A program made the translations under genes and the position numbers. Shown piece after piece: positions 46,666 through 55,488 of a stretch of 64,000 nt of DNA (positions are counted from its first letter, which is position 1; each line of letters starts with the position of its first letter). Source of the stretch: Caldimonas thermodepolymerans (lineage in GTDB: Bacteria; Pseudomonadota; Gammaproteobacteria; Burkholderiales; Burkholderiaceae_C). The notes below the pieces were generated by a model, which was given only the letters and a program-made list of their open reading frames with translations, did no database searches and was not told the origin of the DNA. The DNA is taken from positions 992,001-1,056,000 of the forward strand of contig NZ_CP064338.1 in NCBI RefSeq assembly GCF_015476235.1. The letters are read 5' to 3'.

Positions 46666-47525
46666 AAGTCAGCGTCTACCTCCCGACCAGGAACCGGCTC
46701 GAGCTGCTGCAGCGCGCGGTCCGGTCGGTGCTGGAGCAGAGCCACCAGGACTTCGAGCTCATCGTCGTCAACGACGCCTCGACCGACGGCACCAGGGCCT
46801 ACCTCGACGCCCTGGCGGCGGCCGATGCGCGCGTCATCGTCGTCCACAACGAAACGCCGGGCGGGGCTCCCGCGGCACGCAACAAGGCCATCCTGCGGTC
46901 CACGGGCGACTTCGTCACGGGGCTGGACGACGACGACTACTTCCACCCGGAGCGACTGAAGTCGTTGCTGGCCTACTGGGACCTGCTGGGACGTACCGGA
47001 GAGCGCTTCTCCTGCCTGTACACGCAGGACGTCGTGATCGGTCGCGGCCCGGCGTTCACCACCCGCCGTGCCGGCTCGGTCAGCGTGGAGCAGATGTTCA
47101 CCGCCAACCTGATCGGCAACCAGATCTTCGCGCCGCGGCAGACCTACATCGACGCGGGGCTGTTCGACGAGGAGATGCCGGCGTGGCAGGACCTCGACTT
47201 CTACGTGCGCGTGCTGATGACCCATGGCCCGGGACGGTTGCTCGACGCGGGCCTGTACTACTTCCTGGATGCGCCGCGCCCGGACCGCATCACCAAGGCC
47301 TCGCGCGAGAAGATCATGGCCGCTTACCTGCGCATGTCGGCCAAGTACGCGGACCAGCCGCCCGCCCTGCGGCAGCGGCTGTTCCTGCAGATGTTTTCCA
47401 GGGTGTACGGCTTGCGGCCCCGGCTGCGCGACGTGGCGCATTTCTTCAGCCTGGGGTTCGATCCGATGTCCTGGCTCAAGATGGTCGCGTTGCTGCTCGG
47501 GGTGCGCCGGCCCATGGGACGCTAG
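46662..47525 (+). CDS. Family 2 glycosyltransferase
   Basis: The 287-residue protein is a classic GT-A family 2 enzyme: VSVYLPTRNRLELLQRAVRS, DFELIVVNDASTDGTRAYLD, TGDFVTGLDDDDYFHPERL (the metal-binding Asp run) and EEMPAWQDLDFYVRVL. It is soluble or peripheral, without membrane spans, and transfers a nucleotide sugar in EPS repeat assembly. Start ATG 46662 overlaps the preceding stop. Specificity unknown. Confidence 0.92.
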   Translation: MKVSVYLPTRNRLELLQRAVRSVLEQSHQDFELIVVNDASTDGTRAYLDALAAADARVIVVHNETPGGAPAARNKAILRSTGDFVTGLDDDDYFHPERLKSLLAYWDLLGRTGERFSCLYTQDVVIGRGPAFTTRRAGSVSVEQMFTANLIGNQIFAPRQTYIDAGLFDEEMPAWQDLDFYVRVLMTHGPGRLLDAGLYYFLDAPRPDRITKASREKIMAAYLRMSAKYADQPPALRQRLFLQMFSRVYGLRPRLRDVAHFFSLGFDPMSWLKMVALLLGVRRPMGR

Positions 47526-47564
47526 GGTGAGGCTCGACCGCTGGCACCATCAGGGAGGAACACG

Positions 47565-47783
47565 ATGAACGACGAAGTGAGGGCGGGTCGCTGGCGCGGG
47601 CGTGCGCGCGATCGGCGGGCCACGCCCGTTGCGGCATGGCATCGCGCGAAAGCGCATGGGCGGATCACCACCGATGCCGGGGACGTGCCGCCCCGCATGC
47701 CGGGCCGGCCGGGGCCCCGGGCGGGGCGTGCCGCCGGCCAGCCGCGCAGGAGTGCCTTGCGGGCGGACGCGCTGTCCAGATGA
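47565..47783 (+). CDS. Short Arg-rich ORF overlapping the flippase start (possible leader peptide)
   Basis: A 72-codon ORF begins 6 nt after a strong ribosome site GGGAGGA (47553-47559). Its TGA overlaps the flippase ATG (ATGA at 47780-47783). The peptide is Arg/Ala/Pro-rich with no recognised domain. The flippase ATG has no ribosome site of its own, so coupled translation from this ORF is plausible. The leader is nearly the same as that of another short ORF at 54164. It may instead be a non-functional ORF in a long leader. Confidence 0.4.
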   Translation: MNDEVRAGRWRGRARDRRATPVAAWHRAKAHGRITTDAGDVPPRMPGRPGPRAGRAAGQPRRSALRADALSR

Positions 47784-49204
47784 GTGCACTGAGCAACGCA
47801 CGCTGGCTGGGGCTGGCGCAGGCCGCGCGCATCGTCTTGCAGATCGGCGGCGTGCTGGTGATGTCGCGCCTGCTGAATCCGCGCGACTATGGCCTGGTGG
47901 CCATGTCCATGGTGGTCGTCAACCTGGCGGTCATCGTCCGCGACCTGGGCACGGTGCAGGCCGTGATCCAGAAGAAGGAGCTCGACGAGGAAACCAAGCA
48001 CACGGCCTTCTGGTTCGCCTGCGTGATGGGTTCGGCCGTCGGGGCCGCGGTGATGCTGATCGCTCCCTGGCTGGCGGCCGGGTACCGCACCCCGGAGGTG
48101 GCCGGCATCCTGATGCTGCTGGCGCTGCCGTTCCCGATCGGTGCCTCGGCCAGCGTGCACCAGGCCCTGCTGGAGCGGCAACACCGCTTCGCGACGATTG
48201 CCCGCATCGAGGTCAGTTCGCAGGCGATCGGCCTGCTGGTGGGCATTGCCGCCGCGCTCAACGGCTTCGGCGCCTACAGCCTGGTGATGCAGGCGCTGGT
48301 GGCGCCCATCCTCGGCACCTTGCAGATGTGGCACGCCTCGCCGTGGCGACCCAGGTTCCGGTTCAGCCGGGAAGCGCTGCGCGGGCTGTGGGGCTTCAGC
48401 GGTTACCTGGTGGGTTTCCAGCTGATCAACTACTTCTCGCGCAACGCCGACAGCTTCATCATCGGCCGCATGCTCGGGCCGGCCAGCCTGGGGCCGTACA
48501 CGCTGTCCTACCGGCTGATGCTGTTCCCGATGATGAACCTGACGCTGGTGGCCTCGCGTGCGTTGTTCCCGGTGATGAGCCGGCAGCAGGACGACCGGGA
48601 GGCGATGGGCCGGCTGTACCTGCGCGTGCTGTTCGTCATCGCCTGCATCACCGGGCCGCTGATGGCCGGGCTGTTCGTGCTGCGCGAGGAGTTCGTCGAC
48701 ACGGTGCTGGGCAGCAAGTGGCACGAGGTGGCCGGCATCGTGGCCTGGCTCGCGCCGGTGGGCTTCATCCAGTCGCTGGTGGCGACCACAGGCACCGTCT
48801 TCATGGCCACCGGCCGCACCCGCCTGATGTTCTTCCTGGGCCTGTACAGCGCGACGTTGATGGTGTCGTCGTTCGTGATCGGCGTGCACTGGGGGGTGCT
48901 GGGCGTGGCCCAGGCGTACTTCGTCGCCAACGTGCTGAACGCGTTGCCGTGCCTGCACATCGCGCTGCGCCAAGTCGGCCTGGGGCTGGCCGACCTCGCG
49001 AAGACCCTGGCGCGGCCGTTGGGGGTGACGGTGCTGATGGCGGTGGCGGTCGGGCTGGCCGGCGAGCCGCTGTCGTCGACGCTGCATTCGATGCTGTTGC
49101 GCCTGGTCGGCGGGGTGCTGGTCGGGGTGGCGGTCTATGCCGTGCTGACGTTCGTCCTGAACCGCACCGCGATCCAGGAACTCAGGCGTTTCGTCGCGCG
49201 GTAG
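47780..49204 (+). CDS. Wzx-like polysaccharide flippase (MOP superfamily)
   Basis: The 474-residue protein has about 12-14 membrane spans. It carries the polysaccharide-transporter (Wzx/RfbX, WzxC-like) pattern: VLVMSRLLNPRDYGLVAMSM, VVNLAVIVRDLGTVQAVIQK, NYFSRNADSFIIGRMLGPAS and LGPYTLSYRLMLFPMMNL. It flips lipid-linked EPS repeats to the periplasm for polymerisation. ATG 47780 has no clear ribosome site. A strong terminator hairpin follows the stop, ending the first rightward EPS transcript. Confidence 0.93.
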   Translation: MSALSNARWLGLAQAARIVLQIGGVLVMSRLLNPRDYGLVAMSMVVVNLAVIVRDLGTVQAVIQKKELDEETKHTAFWFACVMGSAVGAAVMLIAPWLAAGYRTPEVAGILMLLALPFPIGASASVHQALLERQHRFATIARIEVSSQAIGLLVGIAAALNGFGAYSLVMQALVAPILGTLQMWHASPWRPRFRFSREALRGLWGFSGYLVGFQLINYFSRNADSFIIGRMLGPASLGPYTLSYRLMLFPMMNLTLVASRALFPVMSRQQDDREAMGRLYLRVLFVIACITGPLMAGLFVLREEFVDTVLGSKWHEVAGIVAWLAPVGFIQSLVATTGTVFMATGRTRLMFFLGLYSATLMVSSFVIGVHWGVLGVAQAYFVANVLNALPCLHIALRQVGLGLADLAKTLARPLGVTVLMAVAVGLAGEPLSSTLHSMLLRLVGGVLVGVAVYAVLTFVLNRTAIQELRRFVAR

Positions 49205-49235
49205 CGCGGGCGGCGCTCGGCCACAGGCAAAGAAA

Positions 49236-49255
49236 AAGCCGCCCGAAGGCGGCTT
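49236..49255. terminator. Intrinsic terminator between flippase and glycosidase (bidirectional)
   Basis: AAGCCGCC (49236-49243) and GGCGGCTT (49248-49255) form a perfect 8-bp stem with a 4-nt loop. Read leftward it has a UUCG tetraloop closed by C-G and is followed by TTTCTTTG, an excellent terminator for the glycosidase gene. Read rightward the loop is CGAA and the U-tract (TTCTT) is weaker, but it can also end the flippase transcript. Confidence 0.85.
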
Positions 49256-49279
49256 CTTGCCGAAGGTGGTGCCACCACC

Positions 49280-51730
49280 TCAGGGCTTGAGCATCACGGG
49301 CTCGATGCCGATGGTCAGCTGCCGCGAGGAGGGGATCGCGGCTTCCGTGCCGGCGAGCGTGCGCATCTTGTAGACGCTCCAGCTCGACGGCAGGTTCACC
49401 ACCGTGCCGGGGGTCGTGGACCACAGGATCACGTAGTTGTCGGCGCCGCGGTTCATGCGGAACACGTAGACCTTGTCGTTCACGCGGTAGCCGTCGACCA
49501 TGCGGGCTCCCTTCATCCAGCTGACGACCTCCTTGTAGGCGATCGCCGCCGCGGTCGGGGTCTTGTAGTCGTTCTCGACGAGTCGGGACAGCGCCTCGGT
49601 GCGCTCCCAGAAGTAGTAGTTCTGGTTGCTCACGCCCTTGGCCCACATCATCAGCAGCGCACGGGCGGTGGTTCCCCGCTTCTGCTCCTGGGTCGGCACG
49701 AAGGTCGAGCAGGTGTAGGTCAGCGCGTCGCAGCCCGGGGCGCCTTCGGTGTTCCACAGCTCCTTGTTGCCCACGCCGTAGGTGGTCATCAGCTGGCGCA
49801 CGTTCTCGATCGCCGGGCCCAGCTTCTCGGGCGAGGTGTCGAAGTACCAGTGGAAACCGATGATGTCCACGTGCTGGCCGCCGCCGGCAGCCAGGAAGTT
49901 GTTCAGCCACGGCATGCCCTGGCCGGCCGTCAGGCCAGGCGACACCAGCTTGTTGTTCGGGTCGGCCGCCTTCAGCTCTTCCTTCGCGATGCGCGCCATC
50001 TCGATCATCTCTTCCACCGTGCCGTTGAAGTGCGGCGGGTAGTCGGGCTCGTTCCACAGCTCCCAGTAGCGGATGCGACCGGCGTAGCGACGGGCCAGCG
50101 TGCGCACGTAGTCACGCCAGTCGGCCATGTTGGCCGGCGTGCCGCTTGCGCCCGGACCGTACAGGCCGCTGACGTTCGGCGTCTTGGAGGCCCACTGCGG
50201 CGTCTGGCCCAGCGTGTACAGGATCTCGGCCGACGGGTCGTGCTTCTTCACGTAGTCGACCAGCATGTCGAGGCGGCGGCCGGCCGTGCTGGTCGTGAAG
50301 TTCCACGCGCCGTTGGAGGGCTCCAGGTCGCGCCAGGTCGTGCCGGTGTTCCACAGGCGGACGATGCCGTGGCCGAGGCCCGGCCAGTTCTGGTGGACGC
50401 CGAACTTGTTGATGTGGATGCCGAACAGCGTGCTCGGGACGGGGTTGGTGTTCACCGGTGCCACCGGGTTCTCGATGACCTCGGAGATCGTCACGTCGTC
50501 GATCCACACGGTGGCGCCCATCGTCTTCGGCGCGATGCGCAGCGTGCCGCCGACGTCGGCCAGGTAGGTGCCGGTGATCTCGACCTTCTGCCAGGTCGGC
50601 GTCACGGCGACGGTCTTGCTCGCGAACGGATCCCACGGGTGGGCGTCGCGGCGCATGAAGACCTGCACGGTGGCGTTGACGCTGGACTTGATCCACACCG
50701 AGGCGCGGTACTTCTTGCCCTTCTTGAAGGCGAAGGGGTAGGTGAGGTGGACGTCGCCGTCACCGATGGCGTTGACCTGGTACATCTGCGAGGACGAACC
50801 GGAACGCACGTGCTCGGGGCGCGTTTCGCGCTGGACGATCCACCGCGGCATGGGGTTGCCCCAGTAGTTGACCCGCCAGCCGGGTGCGGTGGACGAATAG
50901 CTGCCTTCCAGGTCGGAGGTGGCGAGCGTGTTGACCTGGACCGCCGAGCCGCCCGATGCCGGCAGCGCGATGCCGCCCGCGGAGCTGCCGGAGCCGTTCG
51001 GCACTTCGCGCAGCGTCATGTTGTCCATGTAGACGTCGACGTTGGTCGAGCCCACGACCAAGCGGACCGAACCGCCGCCGCGCTGGGTGTAGACGCCTTC
51101 GACCTCGACGCGCTGCCAGCTGGTGGTCAGGTCGACCTTCTTGGCGCCGAACACCGTGTACGGCGGCAGGTCGTAGCGCATCTGGATGGTGGCGGAGGTC
51201 GGGGCGCTGGCCTTCAGGTAGACCGCCGCGCGGTAGGTCTTGCCGTTCTCGAAGCCGTAGCTGCGGATCAGGTGGGCGTCCGCGCCTGAGGCGCGCCGGG
51301 TGACACGGAAGCGCTGCGAGCTGGAGCCGGCGTAGACGTTCGCGGGCGTGGCTTCACGTGCGACGACGAACCCGACCTCACCCCAGTAGTTGACCGTCCA
51401 GCCGGGGGCCCGATCGGTGTAGGTGCCCTCGAAGTCGCTGCTGGCGACCAGGGTGGGATCGCTCGCGTCGCCCGCGGCCATCGCCGTCTCGATCCCGGCG
51501 CCTTCGGCAGGGCCCATGTCGGGCGTGCGGTCGACGGTGACGGGGCCCATCATCTCCGGGCTTTCCTCGGCAGGCACGTCGCCTGCTGCATCACCTGGGT
51601 AGGTTTCCGACAGCGCGAGGTCGTCGGACGCCGGTTCGAGGCTGGTTTGGGAGCCGCCGCCGTTGCCTCCACAGGCGGCGAGCGCGAGCACGGGCAAAAG
51701 CAGTGCCCAACGATGAAGGAACGAAGTCAT
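49280..51730 (-). CDS. Secreted lipoprotein glycoside hydrolase with two carbohydrate-binding-like modules
   Basis: The 816-residue protein has a lipobox (LPVLALAACGGNGGG, Cys20, Gly at +2, so outer membrane predicted). An acidic linker follows, then two jelly-roll modules resembling CBM4/9-type domains (about 95-255 and 268-425; both contain APGW-x-VNYWG). The C-terminal TIM barrel (~430-816) resembles clan-A glycosidases such as GH39. The acid/base is Glu561 in WELWNEPDY and the nucleophile Glu662 in LWNTEGAPG, 101 residues apart. The substrate is unknown; it probably trims or releases the EPS of this locus. It is a paralog of the next glycosidase. ATG 51730 was chosen for the lipobox spacing. 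Confidence 0.88.
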   Translation of the reverse strand: MTSFLHRWALLLPVLALAACGGNGGGSQTSLEPASDDLALSETYPGDAAGDVPAEESPEMMGPVTVDRTPDMGPAEGAGIETAMAAGDASDPTLVASSDFEGTYTDRAPGWTVNYWGEVGFVVAREATPANVYAGSSSQRFRVTRRASGADAHLIRSYGFENGKTYRAAVYLKASAPTSATIQMRYDLPPYTVFGAKKVDLTTSWQRVEVEGVYTQRGGGSVRLVVGSTNVDVYMDNMTLREVPNGSGSSAGGIALPASGGSAVQVNTLATSDLEGSYSSTAPGWRVNYWGNPMPRWIVQRETRPEHVRSGSSSQMYQVNAIGDGDVHLTYPFAFKKGKKYRASVWIKSSVNATVQVFMRRDAHPWDPFASKTVAVTPTWQKVEITGTYLADVGGTLRIAPKTMGATVWIDDVTISEVIENPVAPVNTNPVPSTLFGIHINKFGVHQNWPGLGHGIVRLWNTGTTWRDLEPSNGAWNFTTSTAGRRLDMLVDYVKKHDPSAEILYTLGQTPQWASKTPNVSGLYGPGASGTPANMADWRDYVRTLARRYAGRIRYWELWNEPDYPPHFNGTVEEMIEMARIAKEELKAADPNNKLVSPGLTAGQGMPWLNNFLAAGGGQHVDIIGFHWYFDTSPEKLGPAIENVRQLMTTYGVGNKELWNTEGAPGCDALTYTCSTFVPTQEQKRGTTARALLMMWAKGVSNQNYYFWERTEALSRLVENDYKTPTAAAIAYKEVVSWMKGARMVDGYRVNDKVYVFRMNRGADNYVILWSTTPGTVVNLPSSWSVYKMRTLAGTEAAIPSSRQLTIGIEPVMLKP

Positions 51731-51938
51731 TCTTGGTCCTGACAGTCTGGTTTGCACGTCGAAGCCAAGCCCGGGCGCGCCTGGGCGGCGCGCGGACACG
51801 AGTGTTCGAGCGAAGAAGCGGGGTGCAGCAAGCCACGGCACCGGCCGGGAGCCGGTGCGACGTCAGCGTCCGTGTAAGGCCCTTCCCCGCGTGTGGCGTT
51901 GTCAGACTGGGATCTGAGCGCTGGGCGCCATCAGCGAT

Positions 51939-51964
51939 ACCCGTCTATACGGGCATGCACGGGT
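51939..51964. repeat. CCCGT/ACGGG repeat cluster, operator-like
   Basis: ACCCGT-CTAT-ACGGGC (5-bp arms around CTAT) is followed after CATGC by a further ACGGGT, so three half sites lie within 26 bp. It is about 210 bp upstream of the lipoprotein glycosidase start and clear of coding sequence. It could be a regulator site; I did not find the same cluster before epsD. Confidence 0.3.
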
Positions 51965-52042
51965 CGGGCTTCACCCCCTAAATGCAACGCGGCTGCGTCA
52001 AAAGTAAGTAAAAGAAAGTCGTTGCCCTCGTCGTGTGATCAA

Positions 52043-52064
52043 ATCCGCACCCGAAGGCGCGGAT
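52043..52064 (-). terminator. Intrinsic terminator of the second glycosidase gene
   Basis: Read leftward, a 9-bp stem (ATCCGCGCC with GGTGCGGAT, one G-U pair) closes a TTCG loop and is followed by TTGATC. It begins 38 bp after the gene's stop. The U-tract is short but the tetraloop stem is stable. Confidence 0.65.
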
Positions 52065-52101
52065 CCGCCGGTCTCTCTCCTGCACCTGACCGGCGTGGTT
52101 G

Positions 52102-53919
52102 CTACTCGATCAGCACCGGTGCCCCGGTAACAACTACACGCTGATCTGTCGAAATTTCACCGGTCGACCCATCCAGCCGCGCGATGCGGCGGGCCTGCCA
52201 CGCCTCGGGCAGGCGCACCGTGACGGGCTCGGCGGCCGACCACAGGAACCGGAAGGTGCGTGCACCGCGCTCCATCCGGACCACGTGCACGCCCTGCGGC
52301 GTGCGATACCCGTCGACCATGCGGGCGTCCTTCAGCCAGCCGGCCGCGCGCAGGTAGGCGCGACCCGACTCCGTGTAGTGCTTGAAGTCGTTCGTCAGCA
52401 TCTTCTCGCCCGGCAGGCGGCCTTCCCAGAAGTAGTAGGCGAAGCCGCTGACACCGCGTGACCACATGGTCAGCAGGGCGCGCAGGGTCAGGCCGCGCTG
52501 CTGTGCCAGCGTCGGATGCACCGGCTCGCCGTCCTGGTCCTTCGCAGGAAAGCCGAGCGCGCCCTCGGTGTTCCACAGCGGCTTGTGGTCCACGCCATGC
52601 GCGCGCATCACGCCGCGCACGTTGTCGATGAAGGCGGCGAGGCCCTCGGGATGGAACGAGTAGTACCAGTGGAAGCCGATGACGTCGACGTAGCGCCCGC
52701 CGCCAGCGGCCAGGAAGCGGTCGAGCCAGCGCAGTCCCTGGCTGGCGGTCAGCCCGGGCGAGACGATGGTGTTGCGCGGGTCCGCGGCCTTGAGCTCCTC
52801 GTGCGCGATGCGGGCCATCTCGACCATGGTCTCGACCGAGCCGAGGTAGAAGATGCGGTAGTCCGGTTCGTTCCACAGCTCCCAGTGGGTGATGCGACCG
52901 GCGTAGCGGCGCGCCAGCGTGCGCACGTAGTCGCGCCAGTCCTCGAGGTCGCGCGGCGGCGCGGCGTGACCTTCGCCGTACGGGCTGTGCGACTGTGGCG
53001 CGCTCGAGGCCCATTGCGGGGTCTGCCCCAGCACGTAGAGGATCCTGGTGGCCGGGCTGTGCTTGCGGATGTGGTCGACGTACAGGTCGAGGCGCCTGAA
53101 GCCCGTGTTGGAGAAATCCCAGCGATGCGGCTCGGGCTGCAGGTCCTTCCACATCGTGCGGGTGTCCCACAGGCGCACGAGGCCCGGGTCGAACTGCGGC
53201 CAGTTCATGTGCATGCCCAGCCGCATCAGGTGCAGGCCGAACATCTCCGGTGCAAAGGGCTGCTCGAGCACGGGACGGAAGTCCTGCGGCGGGCCCGGCT
53301 CCACGCGCACGTCGTCGATCCAGACGTCGACGCCGGTCTCGAGCGGCGCGATGCGCAGCGAACTGCCGCCTTCCGAGATCGGTCGGCCTTCGAGCTGCAC
53401 CTGCTGCCACTGCGGGCCCACCTGCACCGTCGCGAGGGCATAGGGATCGTAAGGCGGTCCCTCGCGGCGCAGCATCACCTCCACGCGCGCCGGCCTGTCG
53501 GCACGCAGCTTCAGCGATGCGCGGTACAGCCGGCCGCGTTCGGGCGAGAAGGCGTAGGCCAGCTGGGCATCGCCCTGGGCGCGGTCGATGACGTGAAAGC
53601 GCTGCCCGCGGCCCGTGCCCTGCGGTGCCGTGCCGACCGTCTCGGCCCGGGTGCGGTCGCCATCGTCATGGGCGTAGCGTGCGTTGCCCCAGGCGTTCAC
53701 CCGCCGGGCCAGCTGCGGTGCGGGCGGGCGAGGGGCGGCAGCGAGTTCCGCGGACGAGGCGGGCAGCGGGACCGCCGCATCTCCCGCGGGCCGGGAGCCC
53801 TCCTGCGCCGCAGCGAAGGACGCTGCCATGCCGCATGCGAGCACCGTGGCGGCCATCGCGAACACCCGGCGGCACTGGCGATGCAGCAGAAGCGGGGCAG
53901 GACACGGCGGGCGCGACAC
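52102..53919 (-). CDS. Secreted glycoside hydrolase with one carbohydrate-binding-like module
   Basis: The 605-residue protein has a signal peptide (RVFAMAATVLACGMAASFAAAQ) without a lipobox. One jelly-roll module follows (~73-220, RVNAWGN), then a clan-A glycosidase barrel (~225-605). Catalytic residues are Glu351 in WELWNEPDY and Glu452 in LWNTEGALG, again 101 apart. The barrel shares long blocks with its neighbour (DWRDYVRTLARRYAGRI; ARIAxEELKAADP). Start: AGGAGG lies 9 nt before the GTG at 53919, which also gives a normal basic n-region; the internal ATG at 53856 would truncate the signal. It is probably periplasmic or released, while its paralog is lipid-anchored. Substrate unknown. Confidence 0.87.
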   Translation of the reverse strand: MSRPPCPAPLLLHRQCRRVFAMAATVLACGMAASFAAAQEGSRPAGDAAVPLPASSAELAAAPRPPAPQLARRVNAWGNARYAHDDGDRTRAETVGTAPQGTGRGQRFHVIDRAQGDAQLAYAFSPERGRLYRASLKLRADRPARVEVMLRREGPPYDPYALATVQVGPQWQQVQLEGRPISEGGSSLRIAPLETGVDVWIDDVRVEPGPPQDFRPVLEQPFAPEMFGLHLMRLGMHMNWPQFDPGLVRLWDTRTMWKDLQPEPHRWDFSNTGFRRLDLYVDHIRKHSPATRILYVLGQTPQWASSAPQSHSPYGEGHAAPPRDLEDWRDYVRTLARRYAGRITHWELWNEPDYRIFYLGSVETMVEMARIAHEELKAADPRNTIVSPGLTASQGLRWLDRFLAAGGGRYVDVIGFHWYYSFHPEGLAAFIDNVRGVMRAHGVDHKPLWNTEGALGFPAKDQDGEPVHPTLAQQRGLTLRALLTMWSRGVSGFAYYFWEGRLPGEKMLTNDFKHYTESGRAYLRAAGWLKDARMVDGYRTPQGVHVVRMERGARTFRFLWSAAEPVTVRLPEAWQARRIARLDGSTGEISTDQRVVVTGAPVLIE

Positions 53920-54163
53920 GGCGCAGGACCTCCTGGAACGGGGTTGAGGAAGTGGCTGCTCGATCCTCCGCGCCACGACGCTGGAGGGAACACCTTCGGA
54001 AAAAGTGAAGTCGGGTGAATCCTACCCGCGGGTGAGGGGGATGTTCTCGTTAAACATGAAACGCAGTGTGTGCTGCCCACCCGTCACTGGCGCGGAAAAT
54101 GCTTCAATGGGGATCGGGACCGCCACGCTGCCTGCCATGCGGCCCCGCCAGGGAGGAAAACAC
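53920..54163. other. Divergent intergenic region between glycosidase and second glycosyltransferase block
   Basis: This gap must hold promoters for the leftward glycosidase and the rightward glycosyltransferase block. A perfect palindrome ACCCGCGGGT lies near 54024-54033, and an AT-richer patch (GTTAAACATGAAA) near 54050. No confident promoter pair is visible. Confidence 0.35.
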
Positions 54164-54277
54164 ATGAACACGAGATGGCCGGAGCCCCGGTCCATGCGGT
54201 TCGCGCACGTGCGCGTCATCGTCATCGCGCCGCGCGCGCCGTCGTCTGCCTGCAGGACCTCGACGGAGCTTCGATGA
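54164..54277 (+). CDS. Short ORF overlapping the glycosyltransferase start (possible leader peptide)
   Basis: A 37-codon ORF follows a strong ribosome site GGGAGGA (54151-54157), and its TGA overlaps the next ATG (ATGA at 54274-54277). The peptide has no recognised domain. The leader (CAGGGAGGAAAACACATGAAC) is almost the same as at the short ORF before the flippase. The downstream gene has its own GGAG, so coupling is optional here. Confidence 0.35.
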   Translation: MNTRWPEPRSMRFAHVRVIVIAPRAPSSACRTSTELR

Positions 54278-55488
54278 GTCCGATCCCGCACGTCGTTGTC
54301 GTCGACCAGTCGCCGACGTCGGGCAGCCCTGCGGGCAGCTGCGTGCTGACGCAGGTGCAGGGGCTGCTGTCCGACCACCGCGTCACGGTGTTCGCCGACC
54401 AGTGCGAGCTGCCGGTGGGCGAGCGGCTCGCCTGGAAGCGCGTGCCGGTGCCGCGCAAGCCGCTGTTCCTGCGCTACGTCGCCTTCCAGTGCCTGGCCAG
54501 GCTCAAGCTGCTCGCGTGGCGTCTGGCCGGCGGCCGCGCGGCGCTGGTGCAGGCCACGCAGGGCCAGTTCGTCGGTGCCGACATCGTGTACGCGCATTTC
54601 TGCCACCGCGCCTACCTGCAGGGGCCGTGGAAGCAGTCCGGCGTCCGCGGTCCGCGGCGCTGGGCGCGCTGGATCAACCACCGCTTCAATGCCTGGACCG
54701 AAGCGCGTGCGGTGGCCCGCGCCACGCGCGTCGTGGTGCCGTCGCTCGGGCTGGCGCGCGAGGTGGCAGCCTGCTATCCGGGCAGCGAGTCCAAGCTCGT
54801 GACGATCCCCAACCCGGTCGACACCGACCGCTTCCGTCGACCCCCCGGCTTCGATCGCGCCGCCGCACGCGCCGGTTTCGGCCTGCCGCAGCACGCCTTC
54901 GTGTTCGCCTTCGTCGCGCTCGGCGACTTCTCGCGCAAGGGCCTCGGTCTGGTGATCGAGGCGCTGGCCGGGCTGGAACCACGCCTGCGCGAGCGGGCCC
55001 GGCTGCTGGTGGTCGGCGGGCAGCCAGGCGAGATCGAGAGTTTTCGCCAGCTCACGCTGCGCCACGGCGTGGACGGCAGCGTCCGTTTCCTCGGGCTGCA
55101 AGCCGACGTGCGTCCCTGCCTGTGGTGCGCCGACGGCTTCGTGTTCCCGTCCACCTACGAGACGTTCTCGCTGGCGGTCCACCAGGCGGCCGCAGCGGCG
55201 CTGCCGCTGGTCGTCACGCGCGGCCTGTACGGGGTCGAGGAGCTGGTGCACGACGGCGTCAACGGCTGGGCCGTGGAGCGTCGCGCGCAGGCCATCCGCG
55301 CCGCGATGCAGGCCCTGCTGGAGCTGCCCGCCGACGAGCTCCACCGCATGGGCGAGGCGTCGCGGCGTGCGGTGCAGCGCTGCCACCCGGGGGCCTTCGT
55401 GGACAGCTGGCGGCGGCTCTATGCCCAGATGCTGGGCACCGGCGACGCGGTGGCACCCCGGACCGCGACCGGGGGAGGTGCGGCATGA
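54274..55488 (+). CDS. Family 4 glycosyltransferase
   Basis: The 404-residue GT-B protein has an acceptor-side N-terminal half (VVVVDQSPTSGSPAG, VYAHFCHRAYLQGPW). The donor-side C-terminal half reads TIPNPVDTDRFRRP, VALGDFSRKGLGLVIEAL and FVFPSTYETFSLAVHQAAAA, where the Glu pair of the EX7E motif is partly preserved. It is the first full gene of the second rightward glycosyltransferase block and overlaps the next gene by 4 nt. Sugar specificity unknown. Confidence 0.9.
   Translation: MSPIPHVVVVDQSPTSGSPAGSCVLTQVQGLLSDHRVTVFADQCELPVGERLAWKRVPVPRKPLFLRYVAFQCLARLKLLAWRLAGGRAALVQATQGQFVGADIVYAHFCHRAYLQGPWKQSGVRGPRRWARWINHRFNAWTEARAVARATRVVVPSLGLAREVAACYPGSESKLVTIPNPVDTDRFRRPPGFDRAAARAGFGLPQHAFVFAFVALGDFSRKGLGLVIEALAGLEPRLRERARLLVVGGQPGEIESFRQLTLRHGVDGSVRFLGLQADVRPCLWCADGFVFPSTYETFSLAVHQAAAAALPLVVTRGLYGVEELVHDGVNGWAVERRAQAIRAAMQALLELPADELHRMGEASRRAVQRCHPGAFVDSWRRLYAQMLGTGDAVAPRTATGGGAA

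Larger units (their letters stand above)
51731..52101 (-). promoter_or_regulatory. 371-bp region between the two glycosidase genes
   Basis: It holds the terminator of the upstream (right-hand) glycosidase at 52043-52064 and the promoter region of the lipoprotein glycosidase. A cluster of CCCGT/ACGGG repeats at 51939-51964 is the only operator-like element. No reliable -35/-10 pair, ORF or RNA gene was found. Confidence 0.4.
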
